Shown here: piece after piece, positions 1-5,376 of the stretch | Numbering within the stretch: position 1 is the first letter of the stretch | Layout: each line of letters opens with the position of its first letter | Assembly (NCBI GenBank): GCA_027056465.1 | Contig: JALUKS010000233.1 | Coordinates: forward strand, 1 to 6,178 | Length of the DNA: 6,178 nucleotides | Direction: 5' to 3' | From: Sulfurimonas sp. | Lineage (GTDB): Bacteria > Campylobacterota > Campylobacteria > Campylobacterales > Sulfurimonadaceae | Program-made: the position numbers and the translations under genes | The notes under the pieces: model-generated | Seen by the model: the letters and a program-made list of their open reading frames with translations, nothing else | Told to the model about the DNA's origin: nothing | The model's database searches: none

Positions 1-9
1 GAAATTAGT

Positions 10-972
10 ATGAGTGAAATGAAAAAAATTAAAAACTTAAAAGAGTTTTCAACATCAGCGGATAGATTTGAGGGTGCAAACCTTCTTTGTCCTGGTTGTG
101 CTCACTCTATCATCGTTCGTGAAGTTTTAAATGCAACTAACGATGATTTAGTTCTTGCAGCTTCTACTGGATGTCTTGAAGTTTGTACAGCAGTCTATCC
201 ATATACATCTTGGGATGCTTCTTGGATTCATATCGGTTTTGAAAATGGTTCTACTGCAGTTGCAGGTGCAGAAGCTATGTATAAAGCACTTAAAACAAAA
301 GGTCGCCTGAAGCAACCAGATCGTAACCCTAAGTTTGTAGCTTTTGGTGGTGATGGTGCATCTTATGACATCGGTTTTCAGTGGATTTCTGGATGTATGG
401 AGAGAAATCATGATATGATGTATGTCGTTCTTGATAATGAAGTCTATGCAAACACTGGTGGACAGCGTTCATCTTCTACACCAATCGGTGCAAGTGCTAC
501 AACAACACCAGCCGGAAGTGTATCTTATGGTGAGACAAGAAATAAAAAAGATATGATGGGAATTATGGCTGCTCATAACATTCCATATGCTGCACAAGTT
601 GCACCAAACAAATGGAAAGATATGGTTAGAAAAATCCAAAAAGGTTTTGCAACTGAGGGTGCAGTATTTATCAATGCAGTATCACCTTGTACAACTGAGT
701 GGAAATTTGACCCTAAAGATACTATGCATTTAACAGATCTGGCAACAGACTCTTTAGTATTCCCTCTTTATGAAGTAATCGATGGTCATGAGCTAAACAT
801 TACTTACAGACCAAAAGAGAAAGATATTGTTCCTGTTGAAGAGTATTTAGCTGCTCAAGGGCGTTTCAAACACCTTTTCAAAGATCAGTATAAATACCTA
901 ATCAAAGAGTGGCAAGAGCGTGTAGACGCTAACTGGGCTTATTTAAATCGTCGCGAAGAAGCTAGAGTATAG
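10..972 (+). CDS. porB: Pyruvate:ferredoxin oxidoreductase, beta subunit (PorB)
   Basis: This 320-residue protein is the thiamine-diphosphate and [4Fe-4S] subunit of cytoplasmic pyruvate:ferredoxin oxidoreductase, which interconverts pyruvate and acetyl-CoA plus CO2 using ferredoxin or flavodoxin; in autotrophic Campylobacterota it works in the carboxylating direction beside the reductive TCA cycle. Cluster ligands are visible as C27-P-G-C30, C55 and C227; the C30-C55 spacing is the one known from single-chain PFOR. The ThDP motif runs from G113-G-D-G116 to D142-N143 and the Y146-A-N-T-G-G-Q segment. Length is typical for the separate beta subunit of the four-subunit enzyme, so gamma, delta and alpha genes should lie just before the window. 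The ATG at 10 fits the family; a TGA at 11-13 or a TAG at 6-8 could be the stop of the preceding gene, suggesting translational coupling. A second ATG at 19 is a possible start. Assignment to pyruvate rather than another 2-oxoacid rests on overall resemblance. Confidence 0.93.
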   Translation: MSEMKKIKNLKEFSTSADRFEGANLLCPGCAHSIIVREVLNATNDDLVLAASTGCLEVCTAVYPYTSWDASWIHIGFENGSTAVAGAEAMYKALKTKGRLKQPDRNPKFVAFGGDGASYDIGFQWISGCMERNHDMMYVVLDNEVYANTGGQRSSSTPIGASATTTPAGSVSYGETRNKKDMMGIMAAHNIPYAAQVAPNKWKDMVRKIQKGFATEGAVFINAVSPCTTEWKFDPKDTMHLTDLATDSLVFPLYEVIDGHELNITYRPKEKDIVPVEEYLAAQGRFKHLFKDQYKYLIKEWQERVDANWAYLNRREEARV

Positions 973-990
973 GCACGAAGTTCTAGCTTC
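958..990 (+). repeat. Inverted repeat across the porB stop codon
   Basis: GAAGCTAGA at 958-966 is perfectly complementary to TCTAGCTTC at 982-990, with the porB TAG in the loop. An alternative, smaller hairpin pairs ACGAAG (975-980) with CTTCGT (987-992), so the two folds exclude each other. No T-tract follows, so it is not a terminator alone; it may protect the 3' end of the por mRNA or be part of an intergenic repeat element. Confidence 0.45.
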
Positions 991-1127
991 GTCAAATCTA
1001 GCACCAGATGAGCAAACGGCAGACAAAGTCTAGCCTTTTTGCTCCTCAGGCACTATCTTCACCAAATCTAAAACTTCTTTACTTTGACATCACTTTTCTA
1101 AATTCTTAAGTTTAGCATCACTTTTCT
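971..1127. repeat. Degenerate direct repeats in the porB-luxS gap
   Basis: Two copies of a broken pattern AGGCAC...CTTC-NN-CAAATCTA occur at 971-1000 and 1048-1070 (CTTC-NN-CAAATCTA identical outside the two N positions). A further 12-base direct repeat, CATCACTTTTCT, is at 1088-1099 and 1116-1127, with a weak hairpin CTAAATT/AAGTTTAG between the copies. I see no credible gene in 973-1288; apart from the terminator and the luxS promoter this stretch appears to hold decayed repeat material. Confidence 0.45.
1010..1044 (+). terminator. Candidate Rho-independent terminator after porB
   Basis: GGCAGAC (1018-1024) pairs with GTCTAGCC (1028-1035), with one bulged A and an AAA loop, and is followed directly by five T (1036-1040). 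An outer arm, GAGCAAA (1010-1016) with TTTGCTC (1038-1044), can extend the stem over the T-tract. Its place 38 bases after the porB stop and before the luxS promoter fits the end of the por operon. The outer pairing competes with the usual free U-tract, so efficiency is uncertain. Confidence 0.6.
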
Positions 1128-1244
1128 CTTTTTTTAAGATTATTTTTTTGTTTCAATGCTTATTGGATGTGTGGCTTTAGCCTCACCAAAAGCCTCAATA
1201 CTTATATAATCTCTTTGCTTCAATTTCTTATCAACCTATTTCGC

Positions 1245-1270
1245 TAAAATACATACAATACTAATATAAT
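1245..1270 (+). promoter_or_regulatory. Candidate promoter of the luxS operon
   Basis: Two -10-like boxes precede luxS: TAAAAT at 1245-1250, preceded by a T-rich stretch, and TATAAT at 1265-1270; a third TATAAT is at 1205-1210. No convincing -35 box is present, as is normal for the main sigma factor of Campylobacterota. The box at 1245 would give a leader of about 30 bases; the one at 1265 would start only about a dozen bases before the gene and barely include the Shine-Dalgarno AAGGA (1278-1282), so 1245 is preferred. Confidence 0.5.
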
Positions 1271-1288
1271 TAAAATTAAGGATTTAAA

Positions 1289-1804
1289 ATGCCACTACTT
1301 GACTCGTTTACTGTTGATCACACTATTATGCCGGCTCCGGCTGTTCGTAAAGCTAAGGGGATGAAAACTCCTTCTGGGGATGACATTACTGTTTATGACT
1401 TGCGTTTTTATAAGCCAAACGTTGCTAAGATGGATGGTCGTGGGATTCATACTCTTGAGCATCTTTTTGCTGGGTTTATGCGCGATCATTTGAACTCTAA
1501 AAAAGTTGAGATTATTGACCTCTCTCCTATGGGTTGTCGTACTGGTTTTTATATGTCAGTGCTTGGAACTCCTGATGAGAAGAGAGTTGCTAAGGCTTGG
1601 AAAAAGTCTATGCAAGATGTACTGAAAGTGAAAAAAGAAGCTGATATTCCAGAGCTAAATATCTATCAGTGTGGTACATATAAGATGCACTCACTTAAAA
1701 ACGCTAAAAAAATTGCTAATGATATTTTAAGTGATAAAATCGGCATTATGGACAATGAGAAAATCAAACTTAGTAAGAAGAAGTTAAAAGAGATTAACGG
1801 CTAA
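1289..1804 (+). CDS. luxS: S-ribosylhomocysteine lyase LuxS
   Basis: LuxS cleaves S-ribosylhomocysteine to homocysteine and 4,5-dihydroxypentane-2,3-dione, the precursor of autoinducer-2; it is a cytoplasmic metal-dependent homodimer of the activated methyl cycle. The 171 residues match the family length. The signature H54-T-L-E57-H58 and C128 give the metal ligands and the general base E57, and C83 sits in the catalytic segment P80-M-G-C-R-T-G, so all key residues are present. The ATG at 1289 follows AAGGA by six bases and gives the usual MPLLDSF-like N terminus. It opens an operon: its TAA shares one base with the ATG of the next gene (TAATG). The partner nucleosidase gene (pfs/mtn) is not in the window. 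Whether AI-2 is used as a signal cannot be judged from sequence. Confidence 0.97.
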   Translation: MPLLDSFTVDHTIMPAPAVRKAKGMKTPSGDDITVYDLRFYKPNVAKMDGRGIHTLEHLFAGFMRDHLNSKKVEIIDLSPMGCRTGFYMSVLGTPDEKRVAKAWKKSMQDVLKVKKEADIPELNIYQCGTYKMHSLKNAKKIANDILSDKIGIMDNEKIKLSKKKLKEING

Positions 1805-2106
1805 TGCTAGTTTTAGTTCCTATGAACTCCAGTAATATTCAAGAAGCAGAAATCACGAAAGTTTTTGATGTAAAAGTTTGGGCACAGCTTCGCATAGAAG
1901 AGGGTGAACTTATTGAAGTTTTACACAATGAAAAATTTGATGCCTTTGCTAACTGGAGTGAAGCAGTAGTTGTAAATGATGATGCAGAACCAGTGATGGA
2001 CTTTATGAATATGTCTATGATTGTTTTAGTAGCACATACTCAAAAAACTATAGATGAAATTGTTGAAGCTTATCTTTTTCGTGAGCTTCACGATTTGGCA
2101 TATTAA
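1804..2106 (+). CDS. Small NifX/NifB-like (dinitrogenase cofactor fold) protein, function unknown
   Basis: A 100-residue soluble protein with no signal peptide or membrane segment. Its layout resembles the small NifX/NifB C-terminal domain fold (dinitrogenase Fe-Mo cofactor family): a short beta strand at the start (MLVLVPMN), an F-D-V-K-V-W-A segment around 21-27, an acidic I-E-E-G-E-L-I-E-V hairpin around 31-39, an E-A-V-V-V strand near 53-57, an I-V-L-V-A strand near 73-77, and a final helix with T-I-D-E-I-V-E-A. There are no cysteines and only three histidines (41, 78, 96), so metal-cofactor carriage is not evident. It overlaps luxS by one base, so translation is probably coupled. The fold is inferred by eye; profile search against that family would settle it. 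No nif genes are near, so a role in nitrogen fixation is not implied. Confidence 0.75.
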   Translation: MLVLVPMNSSNIQEAEITKVFDVKVWAQLRIEEGELIEVLHNEKFDAFANWSEAVVVNDDAEPVMDFMNMSMIVLVAHTQKTIDEIVEAYLFRELHDLAY

Positions 2107-2119
2107 GAGGTAATGTACT

Positions 2120-2578
2120 ATGGATTTAAAACAGTTTTTAGAACTTTTTAATCCATACCCTGGTAGTCACTATCTTCAAGTTACTACAAAAGTAGATGAA
2201 ACTACTCAAGCTCTCTCCGATCTTATGCAGAGTAGTAATAGTGAATTTTCTCTTGTAGTGTATGGTAAAAGCCAAGAAGATCATAAAAAACAATTCGATC
2301 AACCTTTTCGAGCCCTTCCAAGAAGTTGCGATATTATCATCTTCAAAGATTTTTTTCATCTCCATAAAAATCCAAAGGGTGTACTCAAAATTGCCTATAC
2401 TGCATTAGCAAATGCAGGAGAGATAATTATCATGCAAGAAAAAGGAACTATGGATAGAGAAGTAACTCTCTCTCTTTTGGAGGAGTTTGAATTTCGTTCA
2501 CAAAATTACATCGATGTTTTACCTGAATATGATTTGGTGATGGCAAAAAAATTGCACATGTGGGGTAATGGTCTATGA
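2120..2578 (+). CDS. Conserved hypothetical protein, degenerate methyltransferase-like
   Basis: A 152-residue cytoplasmic protein that I do not recognise by name. The middle and end look like the second half of a class I SAM-dependent methyltransferase: D-I-I-I-F-K-D-F-F-H near 70-79 resembles the post-motif II strand and helix, A-G-E-I-I-I-M near 98-104 resembles the motif III strand, and the last third alternates helix and strand as in that fold. The glycine-rich SAM-binding loop expected near the N terminus is missing, so it is probably not an active methyltransferase by itself. The ATG at 2120 follows AAGAGG by nine bases. It lies 13 bases after the preceding gene and overlaps mnmC by four bases (ATGA), so it may partner the complete methyltransferase made next to it; that is inference. 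Confidence 0.7.
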   Translation: MDLKQFLELFNPYPGSHYLQVTTKVDETTQALSDLMQSSNSEFSLVVYGKSQEDHKKQFDQPFRALPRSCDIIIFKDFFHLHKNPKGVLKIAYTALANAGEIIIMQEKGTMDREVTLSLLEEFEFRSQNYIDVLPEYDLVMAKKLHMWGNGL

Positions 2579-3336
2579 GTCAAATATTTGATGATGATTT
2601 ACACACTTTGACACTTAGTGAAGATGGCTCTTATACTGCTTACTCAAAAGAGTATGAGGAGCATTATCACTCTACACGAGATGGTGCGCTTTTTGAGTCT
2701 ATGAAAAAGCATATTATCCCTGCGTTTAATTTGATAGAGAAAGATGAAGTGAATATTCTTGACATCTGTTATGGCTTAGGCTTTAACACTCTTGCGACAC
2801 TGCTTTATGTAGATGAAAATTTCCCCAATAAAAAGATAAATATCTACTCGCCTGAACTCGATGGCGATTTAATCAAATCATTGGTAAACTTTACTTATCC
2901 TAAAGAGTTTGAGAACTATAGAGAGATTATTATCGCTTTGAGTGAAGAGGGTGTTTATGAGAGTGAGAAGATTTACATAGAAGTTTTTACTGGGGATGCT
3001 CGTGAGTATATTAAAAACTTTAAGAATAAATTTGACATAGTCTATCAGGACGCTTTCTCTCCCTCAACAAATCCAATACTTTGGACAAAAGAGTATTTTG
3101 CTGATATAAAAAACGCAATGAGAGAAGAGGGTGTGCTTACCACTTACTCTATCGCGTTTAAAATTAGACTTGCTCTCTATGAAAATGGCTTTCACATCTA
3201 CCTCAATGAGGGTGATGGGTATAGGGTCGCTACGGTAGCCTCATGTAAAAAGTTAGAGCAATATAGTGAGGTGGATATGGAGCATAAAATCTCTTGTAAT
3301 CCTCATATAGACTCTTTAAAAGATAAAGAAATTTAG
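2575..3336 (+). CDS. mnmC: Stand-alone MnmC2-type tRNA (5-methylaminomethyl-2-thiouridine34) methyltransferase
   Basis: A 253-residue class I SAM-dependent methyltransferase of the MnmC/DUF752 family, which methylates the aminomethyl group on wobble uridine 34 of certain tRNAs, helping decode codons ending in A or G. Visible features: an early Y-S-K-E-Y-E-E-H-Y-H-S segment (23-33) and G-A-x-x-E-S typical of the family; the SAM loop L62-D-I-C-Y-G-L-G-F-N-T72; an acidic residue after the second strand (E94-L-D96); G140-D-A; and the catalytic signature D159-A-F-S-P-x-x-N-P-x-L-W170 followed by T-Y-S at 190-192. In E. coli this domain is fused to the FAD-dependent oxidase MnmC1; here it stands alone, as in Aquifex. 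The start overlaps the preceding stop (ATGA) and has only a weak Shine-Dalgarno, so coupling is likely. Its stop lies one base from the recQ stop on the other strand. Confidence 0.88.
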   Translation: MSQIFDDDLHTLTLSEDGSYTAYSKEYEEHYHSTRDGALFESMKKHIIPAFNLIEKDEVNILDICYGLGFNTLATLLYVDENFPNKKINIYSPELDGDLIKSLVNFTYPKEFENYREIIIALSEEGVYESEKIYIEVFTGDAREYIKNFKNKFDIVYQDAFSPSTNPILWTKEYFADIKNAMREEGVLTTYSIAFKIRLALYENGFHIYLNEGDGYRVATVASCKKLEQYSEVDMEHKISCNPHIDSLKDKEI

Positions 3337-3337
3337 A

Positions 3338-5113
3338 TTAGTCATTTATAATGGCTAAAAATTCTGCACCAAACTGCTCATACTTTTTCTCTCCAATACC
3401 ATTGACATCTAGCATACTGCTCTTATCTGTAGGCTTGTCATTTGCCAAATGTTTGAGGGTTTTATCGCTAAAGATTATGTATGCAGGTACTCCCATCTCA
3501 GAAGCGAGTTCACTCCGTTTCACTCTTAGCTCTTCAAAGAGTTCTTCATCATAGTCAAACTCTTTCGCCTGTTTTACTTTTTTCTCTTTTTGGTTGATGA
3601 GTAAACGCGAAGATTTTATATCTATAAGTTTTTGAGACTTCAGTACTTCTATGGCGTCGTTTGTGAGTTTTAAAACGCTAAAATCGCCTAAAATCACAAC
3701 TTTGAGTTCTAAAAGTCGCTCCACTATCACAAACCACTCTTTTTTACTTAGGTGTAATCCTATCGCATAAACAGAGAGTCTGTCTGCACCATTGGCTAAG
3801 AGTTTCTGCTCACTCGACCCACGAAGAATATCTATAATATAATTTTTTCCAAATCCCTGATCTGTTTTATAGATAGCCGAGAGTATCATCTGTGCCTCTT
3901 TGGTAATGTCTTGGCGTTTATCATCACTTGAGAGGCAGTTATCACATCTATCGCCACAAGGCTCTAATGTATCATCGAAGTACTCTGCAAGTTGTTTATG
4001 AAAACATAACTCACTTGTTGCATATTTGTATATCTGATCTATTTTTGTCTCTAAGTGGCTTTTATACTCTTCATTTTGTATCTCTTGTAAAAAGCGTTTA
4101 TGCAGAACAATATCTCCAGCATTAAAGAGTAAAAGGACTTCACTATCATCCCCATCACGACCTGCTCGACCTATCTCTTGGTAGTAGTTCTCCTGAGATT
4201 TTGGAAGGCTCATATGGACCACAAACCGAATATCACTCTTATCTATTCCCATACCAAATGCGATGGTAGCAACCATAATATCTACTTTATCATTGACAAA
4301 GATTTTAAAGTTTTGCTCACGAATATGTTGGGGGAGTCCTGCATGGTAGGCGAGAGATTTATAGCCACTTTGGTTAAGAAAGCTAGAGAGTTCTTCAGCT
4401 TTTTTTCGTGAACTTACATAGATGATACCTGACTCATCTCTATGTCGCAAGAGAAAGTTTTTGAGTTGGGCTTGACCATTGCTAATGCGTCTCTGTGCTG
4501 AAATAAAGATATTTTTGCGAAATATCTTTCCCTTAAGTACTTTTGGCTCACTAACACGAAGTTCACGAAGAATATCATCTGTGACATTGTCGGTACTTGT
4601 AGCCGTAAATGCCGCAATAGTAGTGTGAGGAAAGTTTGCTTTTAAGTTCCCTAAAGCTCTATAATCATCACGAAACTCATGCCCCCACTGCGAGATACAG
4701 TGTGCTTCATCTATAACAAAAAAGTTGATATTTAAGTTGTGTAGAAACTCTAGGGTTCTGCCATTGTTAAGGCGTTCTGGAGAGAGATAGAGAAATTTCA
4801 GATCGCCATTTACAGCAGCACACATAATCTCATCAACTTCTTCATAAGACTGTGCAGAGCTAATCATCTCAGCATTTATTTTTTGAGCTTTAAGTGCTGC
4901 AACTTGGTCTTGCATCAGGGCGATAAGAGGAGATACTACAATAGTAATTCCATCCATCATCATGGTAGGAAGTTGAAAAACAAGACTCTTCCCACCACCC
5001 GTCGGTAGTATCATAAGGAGGTCTTGATTGTTCAGTATAGCATCGACTCCCTCCTCTTGAAGAGGTCGAAAACCATTATGTCCGAAAATGTCTTTTAATA
5101 TTTTATTTTTGAT
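3338..5113 (-). CDS. recQ: ATP-dependent DNA helicase RecQ (non-canonical start proposed)
   Basis: RecQ is a 3'-to-5' superfamily 2 DNA helicase acting in recombinational repair and restart of stalled forks. With the start proposed here the protein has 591 residues, near the 609 of E. coli RecQ. In order: Q motif (F-G-H-N-G-F-R-P-L-Q, about 10-19), Walker A T-G-G-G-K-S (38-43), D-E-A-H (135-138), aromatic-rich loop Q-W-G-H-E-F-R (142-148), T-A-T-S (171-174), motif V A-T-I-A-F-G-M-G-I-D-K-S (282-293), motif VI Q-E-I-G-R-A-G-R-D-G (312-321), zinc cysteines 370, 386, 390 and 393, RQC winged helix to about 505, and an HRDC domain from about 520 to the end. The first ATG is at 5014, but starting there would remove the Q motif. 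The frame is open back to a TAA at 5117-5119 without ATG, GTG or TTG; ATC at 5113-5111 lies six bases after AGGA (5123-5120). The exact start is therefore inferred; the gene identity is secure. Confidence 0.9.
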   Translation of the reverse strand: MKNKILKDIFGHNGFRPLQEEGVDAILNNQDLLMILPTGGGKSLVFQLPTMMMDGITIVVSPLIALMQDQVAALKAQKINAEMISSAQSYEEVDEIMCAAVNGDLKFLYLSPERLNNGRTLEFLHNLNINFFVIDEAHCISQWGHEFRDDYRALGNLKANFPHTTIAAFTATSTDNVTDDILRELRVSEPKVLKGKIFRKNIFISAQRRISNGQAQLKNFLLRHRDESGIIYVSSRKKAEELSSFLNQSGYKSLAYHAGLPQHIREQNFKIFVNDKVDIMVATIAFGMGIDKSDIRFVVHMSLPKSQENYYQEIGRAGRDGDDSEVLLLFNAGDIVLHKRFLQEIQNEEYKSHLETKIDQIYKYATSELCFHKQLAEYFDDTLEPCGDRCDNCLSSDDKRQDITKEAQMILSAIYKTDQGFGKNYIIDILRGSSEQKLLANGADRLSVYAIGLHLSKKEWFVIVERLLELKVVILGDFSVLKLTNDAIEVLKSQKLIDIKSSRLLINQKEKKVKQAKEFDYDEELFEELRVKRSELASEMGVPAYIIFSDKTLKHLANDKPTDKSSMLDVNGIGEKKYEQFGAEFLAIIND

Positions 5114-5123
5114 TGTTTATCCT
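5111..5123 (-). promoter_or_regulatory. Shine-Dalgarno AGGA and putative ATC start of recQ
   Basis: On the minus strand AGGA (5123-5120) is followed by six bases and then ATC (5113-5111), in frame with the conserved RecQ N terminus. The spacing is what a normal ATG start would have. Other in-frame near-cognate codons are ATA at 5101-5099 and ATT at 5089-5087, but they lie too far from AGGA. Confidence 0.45.
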
Positions 5124-5148
5124 AATTCGCTACAATTGCACTAATGGT

Positions 5149-5173
5149 ATGAGAGCTTTCGCCCTCATTTTTT
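5149..5173 (+). terminator. Strong hairpin; terminator-like on the plus strand
   Basis: ATGAGAGC (5149-5156) and GCCCTCAT (5161-5168) form an eight-base-pair stem (one G-T pair) with a four-base loop. Read on the plus strand it is followed by six T (5168-5173), the form of an intrinsic terminator. Read on the minus strand it has a GAAA tetraloop, is preceded by six A, and has no T-tract after it, so it would be a stable leader hairpin about 36 bases before recQ. No plus-strand gene ends nearby, so its target is unclear: read-through antisense to recQ, or a short antisense RNA. Confidence 0.5.
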
Positions 5174-5228
5174 AGTATAGACGTTCTGCTAAAACGGCTA
5201 AAACCATTAATACAATGAAAAACTTCAC
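5172..5228 (-). CDS. Candidate 18-residue hydrophobic peptide (possible type I toxin or leader peptide)
   Basis: A GTG-started frame encodes MKFFIVLMVLAVLAERLY: one lysine, a run of about twelve hydrophobic residues long enough to enter a membrane, then E-R-L-Y. It is far shorter than usual gene-calling limits, but is preceded at eight bases by AAAGGAGGA (5244-5236), the closest match to the 16S anti-Shine-Dalgarno seen in this window. The start is the only usual initiation codon between the upstream in-frame TAG and the peptide. It lies within the transcript expected from the promoter at 5322-5350. The Shine-Dalgarno is inside a hairpin and an opposite-strand -10-like box overlaps codons 5 and 6. 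I do not recognise the peptide; it could be a membrane-active toxin, a regulatory leader peptide or a chance frame. Confidence 0.4.
   Translation of the reverse strand: MKFFIVLMVLAVLAERLY
5211..5216 (+). promoter_or_regulatory. Candidate antisense promoter -10 box (TACAAT)
   Basis: TACAAT preceded by A/T-rich DNA would start a plus-strand RNA near 5223, beside the start codon of the small minus-strand frame (5226-5228). That RNA would be complementary to the start codon, Shine-Dalgarno and leader. There is no -35 box, and no clear terminator at its far end other than a T6 run at 5332-5337, so the call is tentative. Confidence 0.3.
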
Positions 5229-5232
5229 TGGT

Positions 5233-5254
5233 GTGTCCTCCTTTATGAGGATAC
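5233..5254 (-). promoter_or_regulatory. Hairpin masking a strong Shine-Dalgarno
   Basis: On the minus strand TCCTC (5251-5247) pairs with GAGGA (5240-5236), loop ATAAAG; after one A-C mismatch, GT (5254-5253) pairs with AC (5234-5233). Four of the five bases of the core GGAGG are in the stem, which should reduce ribosome access to the GTG at 5228 unless the hairpin is opened. Confidence 0.5.
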
Positions 5255-5321
5255 CCTACTTCTCTCAAACTCCCTTTGTTCACCCGTAGCAGACAGAAGA
5301 CCAACCAGCTGTAACACGGTA

Positions 5322-5350
5322 ATTATATCTCTTTTTTAGAGATTATCCAA
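5322..5350 (-). promoter_or_regulatory. Promoter between ribE and recQ
   Basis: On the minus strand TTGGAT (5350-5345), a 17-base spacer and a consensus TATAAT (5327-5322) form a good sigma-70-type promoter, with transcription expected to start near 5315. The RNA would carry the 18-codon frame, the GAAA-loop hairpin and then recQ. The spacer contains an inverted repeat ATCTCT/AGAGAT (5327-5332 and 5338-5343) that touches the -10 box and could be an operator or simply a weak hairpin after ribE. Confidence 0.6.
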
Positions 5351-5376
5351 AAATATGACAAAATGCAATATTTTCT

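Noticed and set aside
1156..1209. A 17-codon plus-strand frame starting ATG at 1156
   Set aside because: It is preceded only by T-rich DNA without a Shine-Dalgarno or nearby promoter, and the region looks like decayed repeat sequence.
3351..4411. Plus-strand open frames across recQ (3351-3554, 3928-4125, 4178-4411)
   Set aside because: They are antisense shadows of a clearly conserved helicase gene and show no family features or ribosome binding sites.
5122..5304. A 60-codon minus-strand frame (TTG start) across the ribE-recQ gap
   Set aside because: It lacks a Shine-Dalgarno before the TTG, has a composition unlike its neighbours, and the strong Shine-Dalgarno in the region lies in its middle and serves a different frame. 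Its end, just before the recQ AGGA, is curious, so it is not fully excluded.
5140..5320. 6S RNA, SRP RNA, tmRNA, RNase P RNA or tRNA in the ribE-recQ gap
   Set aside because: None of the core motifs of these RNAs is visible, and the 5' and 3' ends do not form a closing stem.
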